Below, in pieces: positions 7,661 through 14,602 of a stretch of DNA of 20,077 nucleotides. The stretch is from positions 1-20,077 of IMG/VR virus record IMGVR_UViG_3300006072_000070, one strand, 5' to 3'. Made by a program: the position numbers and the translations under genes. Source of the DNA: a virus. How positions within the stretch are numbered: position 1 is the first letter of the stretch; each line of letters starts with the position of its first letter. A model generated the notes under the pieces. The model saw nothing but the letters and a program-made list of their open reading frames with translations, did no database searches and was not told the origin of the DNA.

Positions 7661-8139
7661 TAGCCACCCTTCGCGGTAAAGTCAGAACCAGCCTTATTGA
7701 CTGCGTTTTGCACCGAAGCAACCATTAAACCAGTATCAACCAAAGGTTTAGAAGAGCCTTTCCTTTTGATTGTCGCTGGAGAATTGGGAGGTGAATCAAC
7801 TTTTGAAATAGTAACTTGAATATCAGCAGCAGCGGATATCCCAACAAGGTCTAGCACGTCAAAAGCCGTCATTTTGCCCATGACTACTTTTGGAATTCTG
7901 CTTGCAATGATTTTTGTCCATTCGTGCTTATTTGCTTTGACAGTTGGACGCATGAAGGGACGAGGAGGGATGTTAACTTCTGGTGCTCCAAACTCTTGAA
8001 TGGTCGCAACATAAGCAACTGGAGTGCCTTCTTCGTAATTTATCCCAGATGGAAAGCCAACTTGAGCAACCATGCCCTCGAATTCTTCAGGAACTCGCTC
8101 AAGAGTTGCCTTGATCTTTTCGAGGTTGAGCTTCTTCAT
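7660..8139 (-). CDS. HK97 gp10-like neck/minor tail protein
   Basis: This 159-residue protein contains VAQVGFPSG, VAYVATIQEFG, IPPRPFMRPTV and KPLVDTGLMVASV. The sequence EFG followed by IPPRPFMRP, then a C-terminal L-V-DTG-x-M-x-x-S, is the hallmark of the HK97 gp10-like/virion morphogenesis family, which acts at the head-tail joint. A Lys/Glu-rich N-terminus (MKKLNLEKIKATLERV) is helical. The preceding gene's TAA abuts this ATG (TAAATG), with a GGTGGGG run about eleven bases upstream; coupled translation is likely. Confidence 0.8.
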   Translation of the reverse strand: MKKLNLEKIKATLERVPEEFEGMVAQVGFPSGINYEEGTPVAYVATIQEFGAPEVNIPPRPFMRPTVKANKHEWTKIIASRIPKVVMGKMTAFDVLDLVGISAAADIQVTISKVDSPPNSPATIKRKGSSKPLVDTGLMVASVQNAVNKAGSDFTAKGG

Positions 8140-8589
8140 TTAGCCAAATACCCCACCAGCGCGTCTAAAGCCTTGATTCTCGATGCTGCCACCAACGTAT
8201 AGACCAACGTTAGCAACGGCTCTTAGAAGGGCTCTAAGCTGGTTTCCGTACGGGGTAGTAGATAGCCACCATCCAAACGCTGTTTTTGCTGGAGGGGGCA
8301 CGAGAGAAACGTTAACAGTCCCCTCGGAAGATCCAGACACAACTACAGCAGGGATTCCGCTATTGATTAGCGTAAATGATGCTGCAAGATGAGCGCACAT
8401 CAAATCTATAGCCAACTGAAGTTGCTTAGAATTGAAGTTCCAAGGATAGTTGTTATCAATGTTGATATAGGCCGTTCCCATCGTCCACCAAGCATCAAGC
8501 TGAGCAGTCGGATAGGCAGTTGTGTCCTCAAACTGGGGGAACTGTTCTCTAAATGCTGAGTCGTTGAAAGTTGGTGTCGTGGAAGTCAT
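8140..8589 (-). CDS. DUF4054 family head-tail connector
   Basis: The 149-residue protein shows the DUF4054 pattern: an N-terminal FREQFPQFEDTTAYPTAQLDAW, YINIDNNYPWNF, LQLAIDLMCAHLAASFTL, then the block VSLVPPPAKTAFGWWLSTTP with YGNQLRALLRAV, and an end with GLYVGGSIENQGFRRAGG. Proteins of this group act as the adaptor that docks onto the portal after DNA packaging. It is placed just after the capsid genes, where head completion genes start. AAAGG lies six bases upstream of the ATG. Confidence 0.85.
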   Translation of the reverse strand: MTSTTPTFNDSAFREQFPQFEDTTAYPTAQLDAWWTMGTAYINIDNNYPWNFNSKQLQLAIDLMCAHLAASFTLINSGIPAVVVSGSSEGTVNVSLVPPPAKTAFGWWLSTTPYGNQLRALLRAVANVGLYVGGSIENQGFRRAGGVFG

Positions 8590-8591
8590 GA

Positions 8592-8957
8592 TTAACCTTT
8601 ACCTACTTTTGGCTTCTCTTCATCGGTTTTATAATCAGCATCCGTCAAGGGAGCTGATTCATCTTCCATGTTCATATCGGAAGCAACTTTTTCGGCTTCT
8701 GCATTCTTGGCTTTAACTACCAGAAAGCCTTTTGCTTCATGCTCCTTGAATTGCACATTGCGCTGTAATTCTTCAAGGTCATATTCAGAAATCTCAGTGC
8801 TGACACCGATAGGGGTAATCAGTCGATCATTTGCAACACCTGTACCGCCCTTGATGAGAACTGAATGACCTTTGACGGGCAAATCTGCACCGCCTTGATT
8901 CCAGTTCGTATAGAGCTGATCGTTTGCAAGCGTTGAAAAAACGTAATTCTTAGCCAT
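8592..8957 (-). CDS. Small capsid-associated protein of unknown function
   Basis: I do not recognise a characterised family. The 121-residue product starts MAKNYVFSTLANDQLYTNW and has a beta-rich core (GHSVLIKGGTGVANDRLITP, IGVSTEISEYDLEELQRN), then a charged helix and a very acidic/lysine-rich tail (residues about 85-121) that looks disordered. It lies between the major capsid gene and the DUF4054 connector, so it may be a minor head or connector-associated protein. A clear AAGGA lies eight bases upstream of the ATG. It is the only gene in the window preceded by a real intergenic gap (96 bases, with a hairpin), so its expression may be set apart from the capsid gene. Confidence 0.65.
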   Translation of the reverse strand: MAKNYVFSTLANDQLYTNWNQGGADLPVKGHSVLIKGGTGVANDRLITPIGVSTEISEYDLEELQRNVQFKEHEAKGFLVVKAKNAEAEKVASDMNMEDESAPLTDADYKTDEEKPKVGKG

Positions 8958-8983
8958 TTTAATTATCCTTTTTGAAGTTGGAG

Positions 8984-9001
8984 AGGCGGGGAATCCCGCC
9001 T
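8984..9001. other. GC-rich hairpin in the gap after the capsid gene
   Basis: A 7-base perfect inverted repeat, AGGCGGG-GAAT-CCCGCCT, lies in the only sizeable gap between genes. On the transcribed (minus) strand it is not followed by a run of T, so it is not a standard terminator. It could stabilise the upstream capsid message, partly stop transcription or block translation readthrough. Confidence 0.5.
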
Positions 9002-9009
9002 ATCCAATC

Positions 9010-9054
9010 TTACATCAGGTATTGAGGGCAGTCTATAAAACCACCCCTAGCCAT
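9010..9054 (-). CDS. Possible 14-residue micro-ORF coupled to the capsid gene stop
   Basis: The capsid stop is TAATG, and the ATG opens a 14-codon frame, MARGGFIDCPQYLM, ending TAA just before the hairpin. The TAATG link is the same coupling signal used by several real genes here. No function is known to me; it may be chance. Confidence 0.2.
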   Translation of the reverse strand: MARGGFIDCPQYLM

Positions 9055-10154
9055 TAGATGCCTGAGTAACGCACAACAGCATAAGGTCGCTTCAGAAGTA
9101 CGCCAGCAGTTGCGTTGCTGTAGTCTTCTTCGTAAGCCTTAGCCTGTTTCTCTACGCCGAGAGCTTGGAACTTGGCAGGTACAACTTGAACCCAAGTACG
9201 GCTATCGTCGCTTGCGCCATCTTCAACTTCTTCCGCATACAGGTAGAACACGTTAGCGCCACCGTTTGCGTAATTGAGCTGAGGAGCAGAAATAACGCGC
9301 AGCTTTGGATAGGTCTTGTTCAACCAGTCACGAACCGAGATACCGAAGTCAGAAGTTACTGACAGGTACTGATAAGCATCGGTTGGCAGGGCCAGAGTAA
9401 GCTCAGCACTTTCTGGGTTGATCGTGTCCTGAGACTGGGTTTGGAGCTGTGCAGCAGCAACCCGAATGTCAGCAACGATCTGCAAAAAGGTTTTCGTACT
9501 CCAAAGCGTAGAACCGCCCGTTCCCGTTGCAGCAACGGTCACATAAGCGGGTAGACCCGGATCATTCAGGAAACCATACGTCAGGTTGCTACCGTTGTTG
9601 AAACCGTAGAAGCCGACGAGGTTACGCTGGATTTCAAGAGCCAGAGCAGCAGAAGCGCGTTTTTCAGCAGAAGAGCTGATACGGATACGAGCTGCACGAG
9701 CTTCTTCAAGCATACCAACCTTGATGCCCTTTTCGAAACGGACAACCGTTCTACGGACAAAGTTGGTGTTCCAAGAAGCAAGGGGGACGTTCGTGTAATC
9801 GCCATAAGGAATAGCGTTACCGATTGGCTCCAAGAGGCCCTGTACGATTTCCTGATCTTCCCATGAGCCAGTCGTGGAAATACCGCAAAGCTCGTCGATT
9901 TTACGAGCTGCAGTTACAACCTTGACGAAACCGGGAAGCCAGTTCTGAAGGAACTGAACAGGAGTCGTGATGCTAGGCTGGGATACATCGGCCTGAGTAT
10001 CCATTGCATAGTTGGCCATAGCGCGGATGTTCTTCGCGCCAAAGTTAATACCGAGGTCTCCGAGTGCAGCGTAATCGGAAACATCATCGGCAGACATTTG
10101 GACCGCACGAACATCGCGGGGTCCAATAAAGCTGCGTTCGAGAGAGTTGCTCAT
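9054..10154 (-). CDS. Major capsid protein (DUF2184-type, HK97 fold)
   Basis: This 366-residue protein carries the pattern of the DUF2184 major capsid family. The N-terminal arm (1-60) is followed by MDTQADVSQPSITTPVQFLQNWLPGF and ITTPVQFLQNWLPGFVKVV, then ARKIDELCGISTTGSWEDQEIV, an EPIG-NAIPYGDYTNVPL segment and RRTVVRFEKGIKVGMLEE. C-terminal strands include YPKLRVISAPQLNYANGG and LKRPYAVVRYSGI. It would assemble as hexamers and pentamers on the scaffold encoded two genes upstream. The start has a strong AAGG-type ribosome site in a leader shared almost base for base with the tail tube gene. No long N-terminal delta domain is present, in keeping with a separate scaffold. Confidence 0.9.
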   Translation of the reverse strand: MSNSLERSFIGPRDVRAVQMSADDVSDYAALGDLGINFGAKNIRAMANYAMDTQADVSQPSITTPVQFLQNWLPGFVKVVTAARKIDELCGISTTGSWEDQEIVQGLLEPIGNAIPYGDYTNVPLASWNTNFVRRTVVRFEKGIKVGMLEEARAARIRISSSAEKRASAALALEIQRNLVGFYGFNNGSNLTYGFLNDPGLPAYVTVAATGTGGSTLWSTKTFLQIVADIRVAAAQLQTQSQDTINPESAELTLALPTDAYQYLSVTSDFGISVRDWLNKTYPKLRVISAPQLNYANGGANVFYLYAEEVEDGASDDSRTWVQVVPAKFQALGVEKQAKAYEEDYSNATAGVLLKRPYAVVRYSGI

Positions 10155-10169
10155 ATTTCAGTCCTTATT
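10152..10169 (-). promoter_or_regulatory. Ribosome binding region of major capsid gene
   Basis: The leader AATAAGGACTGAAATATG contains an AAGG Shine-Dalgarno eleven bases before the ATG's first base and overlaps the end of the cement gene (stop at 10168). It matches the tail tube leader except for one inserted G there. Confidence 0.65.
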
Positions 10170-10680
10170 AGTCAGTGATACGGATAGCCGTCAAGCCAGC
10201 ACCGCTGATTGGATAGTTCCAAACAACGCAATTTGGGATGAGGGCATTGCCAGTGGTTGCTGAGCTGCCGGGAGCAACTGCAGACAGAACTCCAGTCGTG
10301 GTGTTGTACTGAATCCAGTCACCAATGTTTGCAGCACCCGTAAGGCTTACAACGATGGTTCCCATCGTCATGAATTCGCCCTGTGAGTTAGCTGACAGGA
10401 ACATGGTTGGATCAAGAGGAGCGCCACCCACTGCACCATAAGAAGCGTAAGCTTTTGGATTGACCAAAATACCCGCGAATACGGTTGAGCCAGAAGTGAT
10501 AGTGCCACCTTGGGTTGCAATGTTCGTTGAATTGCTCTTCGTGAAAGCAAGGCCGATAGTACCGCCATTGCTGTCAAGCGTAAGAGAATCAACGCGCTGA
10601 GGACCGTCAACAATCAATTCGCCGGGGATACCGAAACCGAGATTGACGTTAACTACGGATTGGAAACTCGCAGCAGTCAT
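10168..10680 (-). CDS. Capsid cement/decoration protein (gp24-like)
   Basis: This is a 170-residue protein, almost entirely beta strand and turn: LGFGIPGELIVDGPQRVDSL, GTIGLAFTKSNSTN, GSTVFAGILVNPKAYASYG, LSANSQGEFMTMGTIVVSL and a C-terminal GDWIQYNTTTGVLSAV. The GFG-x-PGEL-x-x-DGP-xR opening and FAGILVNPK are marks of phage structural cement proteins, which bind the outer face of the capsid and lock it. Gene order (protease/scaffold, cement, capsid) is the usual one. The ATG is three bases after the protease stop region, with GGAAGG upstream within the protease's last codons. Confidence 0.83.
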   Translation of the reverse strand: MTAASFQSVVNVNLGFGIPGELIVDGPQRVDSLTLDSNGGTIGLAFTKSNSTNIATQGGTITSGSTVFAGILVNPKAYASYGAVGGAPLDPTMFLSANSQGEFMTMGTIVVSLTGAANIGDWIQYNTTTGVLSAVAPGSSATTGNALIPNCVVWNYPISGAGLTAIRITD

Positions 10681-10682
10681 GA

Positions 10683-11246
10683 TTATTTACCTTCCAAGAA
10701 ACGTGAAACGAAATTGCCCTTACGAGCGACAGGAGCAGAGTCCATGCCAGAACGTGAAGGAGCACCCTTGCCCATAAGGTATGCCTCAAGGAAAGTCACT
10801 CGTGACTCTTTCGAAACATCCAAGCCAAGCTTTTTACAGCCATACTTTGCCATCTTGCTCAGGTCCATTTCAGAGTGATCGAACGCTCCAATATGGGCTG
10901 AAAGCTTTTCGTATAGCTTATTCTTTTTCGCGATTGAGAGCTGAACGCTTCTAGCAATAGCTGCAGCGTCCATGCCTTCGCTCCTTTCGCCTTCCTTTTC
11001 TTCAGATTTCTGACCGCCTACGCCGTATTGTGGGCCTTCTTCGTCTTCAGTTACTTCAGGCTTATCCTCTAATGGAAGATCACCTTCTTCGTCATCATCG
11101 GAAACAGCTTCCGCACCAGCAGAACCAAATTCTTGGCCTGTGAGCTGCTGAATCTTTGCCAGCTTTGGCATGACTTCTTCGAGGAATTTATGCACTTCCT
11201 CCAAAGTCATTGGGCTCCCGCCCATTTCTTTGTTTTCTTCAGCCAT
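10683..11246 (-). CDS. Putative scaffold protein from an in-frame internal start
   Basis: Codon 372 of the protease fusion is an ATG preceded by AAGGAG nine bases upstream, the best ribosome site in this part of the window, although it lies inside a coding frame. Starting there gives a 187-residue protein ([18 protein letters not shown]...) that holds exactly the acidic, helical C-terminal region and nothing of the protease. Phage lambda makes its scaffold Nu3 in the same way from inside the protease gene C. The free protein would be made in excess over the protease and drive capsid assembly. The start and site are seen; separate production is inferred. Confidence 0.6.
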   Translation of the reverse strand: MAEENKEMGGSPMTLEEVHKFLEEVMPKLAKIQQLTGQEFGSAGAEAVSDDDEEGDLPLEDKPEVTEDEEGPQYGVGGQKSEEKEGERSEGMDAAAIARSVQLSIAKKNKLYEKLSAHIGAFDHSEMDLSKMAKYGCKKLGLDVSKESRVTFLEAYLMGKGAPSRSGMDSAPVARKGNFVSRFLEGK

Positions 11247-12359
11247 GTTAATGAACTCCTTATTGTCTACAGTGAAAGTAAAATGGTCTAAAACCGCCAC
11301 ATCGGGGCCCATGCGTCCGTTATCGACAAGGGCTAGATGATTGCCCCGAATGTCCCGTTGAATGTAATCATACTGCATTCCGTCATAAACGCCGGGGGAG
11401 TATTCATACCTGCAGCGGTATCCGCATGACAATTCTTTTTTCCCGCTAGCAATGAGGTTGGCCATTGCTTCCGAGAATACCTTGATATTGCCCTTTAGGG
11501 TCATTCCGTCGAAATGAACATCTTGTCCAATAACGCCCTGAACGCCCTTTTGCTCGGAAGGAGTCAATCCAGCATCTTCACTGCCAAGCATAGTATGGTT
11601 ATCAATCCAAGGAATAAGTTTAAACGAATCAACGCAATCCGACGAGCCCAGCTCCTCAGCAGGTCTATAAACCATATAGATTTTGTTTGGGTCGCACTCG
11701 TCGGAAATCGACCGACCAGAATAAGGGAATACCCCTACCATTGAGAGAGGGTTATCTTTTACTTCGAACCACCCGTTTGTATCGTATTCTCTTTTATCCA
11801 TTGCCGAAGCGTTCGCTTCAGCAGCTTCCGCGATTTTCTCTTCATCCCCGTCAATCTTCGGAAACAACGGTTCAGGTGCATTCTCGATGGATGCCCAAAC
11901 ATAATCGCTGTGCTCGTCATTCAGTTCTGGCTCGAATTCGCCATCATTACATCCAAAGAGTCGAACCTTGCCTTCTTCATAAATCAGGTTAATGCCTGTC
12001 TCTGGGACGTGCATGGTCTCTTCTCTCGACTCGCGAATAGCGCTTTCAATCGGAGATTCTCCTTCTTCAACGTGACCACCGGGAAACCCCCAGGTATCAT
12101 CCTTGGTTCTTTTCATCCAAAGGATTCTGTCACCGTCCGTATAAACGATAAACGCCACAATTTCTGAATCGGGCTCTTCTTTAAGGTCTCTCTTGTGAGA
12201 TTCAATCTCTTCTTCGGTAAGCTCTTCATCAACACCGTGGCACTTACGGGCATTTGAATAAGCAATCGCCATTGATTGCTTAGGGTCATGTCCAGCTTTT
12301 ATCAATTCGCGGATGTTGTTCTGAATCGTTTCTTTTGAATAACCTTCTTTAAGTGGCAT
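10683..12359 (-). CDS. Nudix hydrolase - DUF2213 prohead protease - scaffold fusion
   Basis: This 558-residue protein has four parts. Residues 1-40 ([20 protein letters not shown], then [13 protein letters not shown]) resemble a small domain found alone in other phages. Residues about 64-180 are a Nudix hydrolase with the box G95-x5-E101-x7-R109-E110-x2-E113-E114; the usual hydrophobic residue and Gly after it are Ser111 and Met116. Residues about 185-365 are a DUF2213 prohead protease: WIDNHTML (His255), GVQGVIG, LSCGY (Ser311) and [16 protein letters not shown]. His255 and Ser311 are candidate catalytic residues. Residues about 372-558 are acidic and helical ([20 protein letters not shown], poly-acid 419-461, a basic C-terminus) and look like scaffold. 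The start overlaps the upstream stop by one base (TAATG). The protease should mature the head and remove scaffold; the Nudix role is unknown. Confidence 0.85.
   Translation of the reverse strand: MPLKEGYSKETIQNNIRELIKAGHDPKQSMAIAYSNARKCHGVDEELTEEEIESHKRDLKEEPDSEIVAFIVYTDGDRILWMKRTKDDTWGFPGGHVEEGESPIESAIRESREETMHVPETGINLIYEEGKVRLFGCNDGEFEPELNDEHSDYVWASIENAPEPLFPKIDGDEEKIAEAAEANASAMDKREYDTNGWFEVKDNPLSMVGVFPYSGRSISDECDPNKIYMVYRPAEELGSSDCVDSFKLIPWIDNHTMLGSEDAGLTPSEQKGVQGVIGQDVHFDGMTLKGNIKVFSEAMANLIASGKKELSCGYRCRYEYSPGVYDGMQYDYIQRDIRGNHLALVDNGRMGPDVAVLDHFTFTVDNKEFINMAEENKEMGGSPMTLEEVHKFLEEVMPKLAKIQQLTGQEFGSAGAEAVSDDDEEGDLPLEDKPEVTEDEEGPQYGVGGQKSEEKEGERSEGMDAAAIARSVQLSIAKKNKLYEKLSAHIGAFDHSEMDLSKMAKYGCKKLGLDVSKESRVTFLEAYLMGKGAPSRSGMDSAPVARKGNFVSRFLEGK
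11256..11261 (-). promoter_or_regulatory. Strong internal Shine-Dalgarno for the nested scaffold
   Basis: AAGGAG lies inside the codons for Asn-Lys-Glu of the protease fusion, nine bases before the internal ATG at 11244-11246, exactly at the end of the DUF2213 domain. Confidence 0.6.
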
Positions 12360-12724
12360 TAGATAACCCTCCCTGTCTGGAAAGGAATGTTCGTGACATT
12401 CAACAAAACGGTAGCTTCACGAGTGTTGCCTTCGTTCGTATCAAAAAGTGGACGAATGGTATAGATTTGATTGGTTGATCCAGTTGGAACAACACCTTCA
12501 GAAATTTGAACAGAAATGACTTTACCTGCTGGAGCAGTGATCCCATCGGGAAAAGTAACAGGTGAAGAATTAACTGCAGAAGCAGAAAAAACCAGACCTT
12601 CTTGATCTGCCGTTATGCTCAAGATTGAAGTGATGGTTTCATTAGTGTCTAACAAATTGGTGCAGTCAATGTCATACCAAATGATTTCACTCGTCCGTTT
12701 CTCAAGAATGTAAGTGTTACTCAT
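12359..12724 (-). CDS. Small beta-rich phage structural protein of unknown function
   Basis: The 121-residue product starts [20 protein letters not shown] and runs through [39 protein letters not shown] and [22 protein letters not shown]. The layout, an Ig/FN3-like string of strands ending in EATVLLNV, is common in unnamed phage virion proteins. The frame is open up to an ATG at 13003, but that would run antiparallel in content to the end of the repeat gene; the start at 12724 is preferred because it follows GGAG five bases upstream and overlaps the repeat-gene stop by eight bases (ATGAGTAA). It may be a partner or cap of the repeat protein, or a head decoration protein; this is inference from position. 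Confidence 0.65.
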   Translation of the reverse strand: MSNTYILEKRTSEIIWYDIDCTNLLDTNETITSILSITADQEGLVFSASAVNSSPVTFPDGITAPAGKVISVQISEGVVPTGSTNQIYTIRPLFDTNEGNTREATVLLNVTNIPFQTGRVI

Positions 12725-14219
12725 TGGGTCTCCAAAAATACTGTCTTGGGCTTGCTTGCCAATAGTATAATCTTTTCTCAGCAAAGCAGAAATCTGGCCT
12801 TTGATCCATGCGCCAATAATCTGGCCTCTCCGAAATGCATTCACACCAGAAAGTTGGCCTTGGCCCCAAATGCCAAACCTTCTCGCTGCTGTTGAAAATT
12901 GGAGCGCAATAGTAAACATCAACCGCATTCCCTTGCTCAATGACGGCAAGAACCAAATAAGTAGATTCAGATTGAGCATCAAGTACATGGCCAAATTCAT
13001 CAACCTGAACCGCTGCCGTCAGTATCTGTGACTGGATATCAGCAGCGCTTGTCGTTTCCGTTACTATAACCGATGCGCTCATGTTTTGAGCAACAAAATC
13101 AATGGCTTCTGCTAATTCCATTTGCTGCAAGTAAGCAGTCATCTTATTAGATGCAAAATCACTTGCTACACCTGATTCAATGATGGCTAAAAGTGACGTT
13201 GTAAGTTGCGATTGGAAATCTAGCGCATTCGATGATTCTTTAATGTTTAAAGAGGCTGTAACGTTTTCCGTGTTTGTGTCTACCGCCAAGCCATTTTCTG
13301 CAATTTGAGCAAATGCAGTCATGTTCTCATTTGCAGAATCAGCAAATTTTGTCGTTTCAGCTATTAAAGATGAAGTAGACATTTGTTCTAATTGAGAATC
13401 TGCAGAAACCGTTGATTCAAAAATGTTGACCCCATCAACGGAATTCTCTGAAACTTTATCGACTGCTGAGGATGATTCAATGACTGCATTAGGGGCGGTC
13501 ATGGCCTCTAAAACAGAATCTATTGCTTGAGAAAATTCAGCCTGTGATACCGGAGCAGTCATGTTTTCTGATTGACTGTCCCTAGCAGAAGCCGATTCAT
13601 TGATTGATACGGGTCCGGTTGTATTCTGTGATTGAGAATCTGAAGCCGATAATGCTTCGGCAATCGTTACTGGGTCCGTTGCATTTGCAGATTCAGAGTC
13701 GATTGCAGCGCCAGATTCAGCCAACGTAACGGAAGCCGTCATCCCATTTGATTGGCTATCCTGTATCAATACCAATTCGGCAATGCTAATTGGGGCGGTC
13801 ATGCTTTCTGATTGAAGATTAAAAGCATTTATGAACTCCGCAATTGATGCGGAATCAGTGGAATTTTCTAAAACAAAGTCAATTGATAGTGAATTTTCAA
13901 CAATTAAAACTGAAGCGCTCATTGATTCAGAATATGAATCTAAAGCTTTTGCAGATTCTGATATAGCTACTGAAGCAGTCATTGATTCTGACTGGGCATC
14001 TACTGCTGTAGACGATTCAGTAATTGCTACAGGATCATTGGTGTTTTCATAAAAAACATCAGCGGAAGAGGCGGATTCTGCAATAGATAAAGCACTTATC
14101 GTGCTTTCGCTTTGGATATCCGATGAAGAAGCAGATTCCGTTATTGTTACCCGATAATAGGTAATTGTAAGGATGTTTCCTGATATTGGATTTGATGATA
14201 ACGGGTTATTGCCAAGCAT
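12717..14219 (-). CDS. Repeat fibre-like protein: 21 x 20-residue repeats with aromatic C-terminal tail
   Basis: This 500-residue protein has a short leader (1-19, MLGNNPLSSNPISGNILTI), then 21 consecutive units of exactly 20 residues (20-439) with no insertion or deletion. The consensus is roughly MTASVxIAESxxAxDSQSEN. Glu at unit position 9 is present in all 21 units and Asp at position 15 in 20 (Asn in unit 6). Hydrophobic residues alternate at positions 5-7, suggesting strand-turn units of a solenoid or stacked beta structure. Residues about 449-500 hold a different repeat of 9-11 residues (RPTFW, RPDYW, RPDFC, RLYYW, RQYFW), rich in Trp, Tyr and Arg. No Shine-Dalgarno is clear. Lying after the fibre chaperone it is probably a virion surface fibre; a sugar- or surface-binding tip is a guess. 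Similar 20-residue repeats occur in other phage proteins, as far as I recall. Confidence 0.75.
   Translation of the reverse strand: MLGNNPLSSNPISGNILTITYYRVTITESASSSDIQSESTISALSIAESASSADVFYENTNDPVAITESSTAVDAQSESMTASVAISESAKALDSYSESMSASVLIVENSLSIDFVLENSTDSASIAEFINAFNLQSESMTAPISIAELVLIQDSQSNGMTASVTLAESGAAIDSESANATDPVTIAEALSASDSQSQNTTGPVSINESASARDSQSENMTAPVSQAEFSQAIDSVLEAMTAPNAVIESSSAVDKVSENSVDGVNIFESTVSADSQLEQMSTSSLIAETTKFADSANENMTAFAQIAENGLAVDTNTENVTASLNIKESSNALDFQSQLTTSLLAIIESGVASDFASNKMTAYLQQMELAEAIDFVAQNMSASVIVTETTSAADIQSQILTAAVQVDEFGHVLDAQSESTYLVLAVIEQGNAVDVYYCAPIFNSSEKVWHLGPRPTFWCECISERPDYWRMDQRPDFCFAEKRLYYWQASPRQYFWRPNE
12903..14162 (-). repeat. 60-base in-frame tandem repeat array, 21 units
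   Basis: The array encodes the 20-residue units of the repeat protein. Units are diverged in DNA but phase is perfect: TCA/TCN-GAT-like and GTC-ATG-like positions recur every 60 bases. Units 4, 5, 7, 8, 11, 12, 14, 15, 18 and 19 begin with Met. Confidence 0.9.
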
Positions 14220-14222
14220 ATA

Positions 14223-14600
14223 TTAGCTTGATGAAGCAGCAATAGTTGAACCCCATTGCTCTTTTGGCATGTCTGGCCAGATAGGATTAATGACTGGATT
14301 TACCGCTAATTGCCTTATGGTTCTGCGATAATCAATAAAGTCTGCGACATTCACTAAGTATGGAATACTGGAAGAGTCAGAGACAGAAGGAATTTCAGAC
14401 CAGTCAGTTTGCTGCAAAAACATTTGTGCTTTTTCTTTGCACAAAGCCAATAGTTCTTCTGAAGAAAGAGGGGGAGGCCAATTCCCCGTTACTTCTTCCC
14501 ATTTCTCATCTATTGCATTTTGTATGAGTTGATCTTGGCTTGTATCTGTTTCGTCAAACCCATAAACAAATAAATAGGTTGGATTTTTGAAATATCTCAT
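14223..14600 (-). CDS. Tail fibre assembly chaperone
   Basis: This 125-residue protein follows the fibre gene by two bases, the classic fibre/chaperone pairing. The N-terminus (MRYFKNPTYLFVYGFDETDT) is followed by a helix, a WPPPLSSEELLALCKEKAQ segment, then LQQTDWSEIPSVSD and DFIDYRRTIRQLAVNPV, ending IWPDMPKEQWGS. The block LL-x-xTDW-x-x-IP, then YR-x-x-R-xL, then WP-x-xP is the signature of phage tail assembly chaperones (fibre-assembly type). It would help the 613-residue fibre, and perhaps the repeat protein downstream, to trimerise. The ribosome site is weak. Confidence 0.8.
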   Translation of the reverse strand: MRYFKNPTYLFVYGFDETDTSQDQLIQNAIDEKWEEVTGNWPPPLSSEELLALCKEKAQMFLQQTDWSEIPSVSDSSSIPYLVNVADFIDYRRTIRQLAVNPVINPIWPDMPKEQWGSTIAASSS

Positions 14601-14602
14601 AA

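Noticed and set aside
8984-9001. Hairpin as a rho-independent terminator
   Set aside because: No T run follows the stem on the transcribed strand, and the genes downstream need transcription from upstream.
12725-13003. N-terminal extension of the small 121-residue protein to an ATG at 13003
   Set aside because: It overlaps the end of the repeat fibre in another frame, is of odd composition, and the start at 12724 has GGAG at proper spacing plus an 8-base stop overlap.
13831-14052. Plus-strand 73-residue open frame with internal periodicity
   Set aside because: It is antisense to the repeat fibre, and its periodicity mirrors the 60-base units; no ribosome site was seen.
12903-14162. 60-base periodic array as a CRISPR or intergenic satellite
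   Set aside because: Units are diverged, have no constant repeat/unique spacer pattern and keep one open frame with 20-residue phase.
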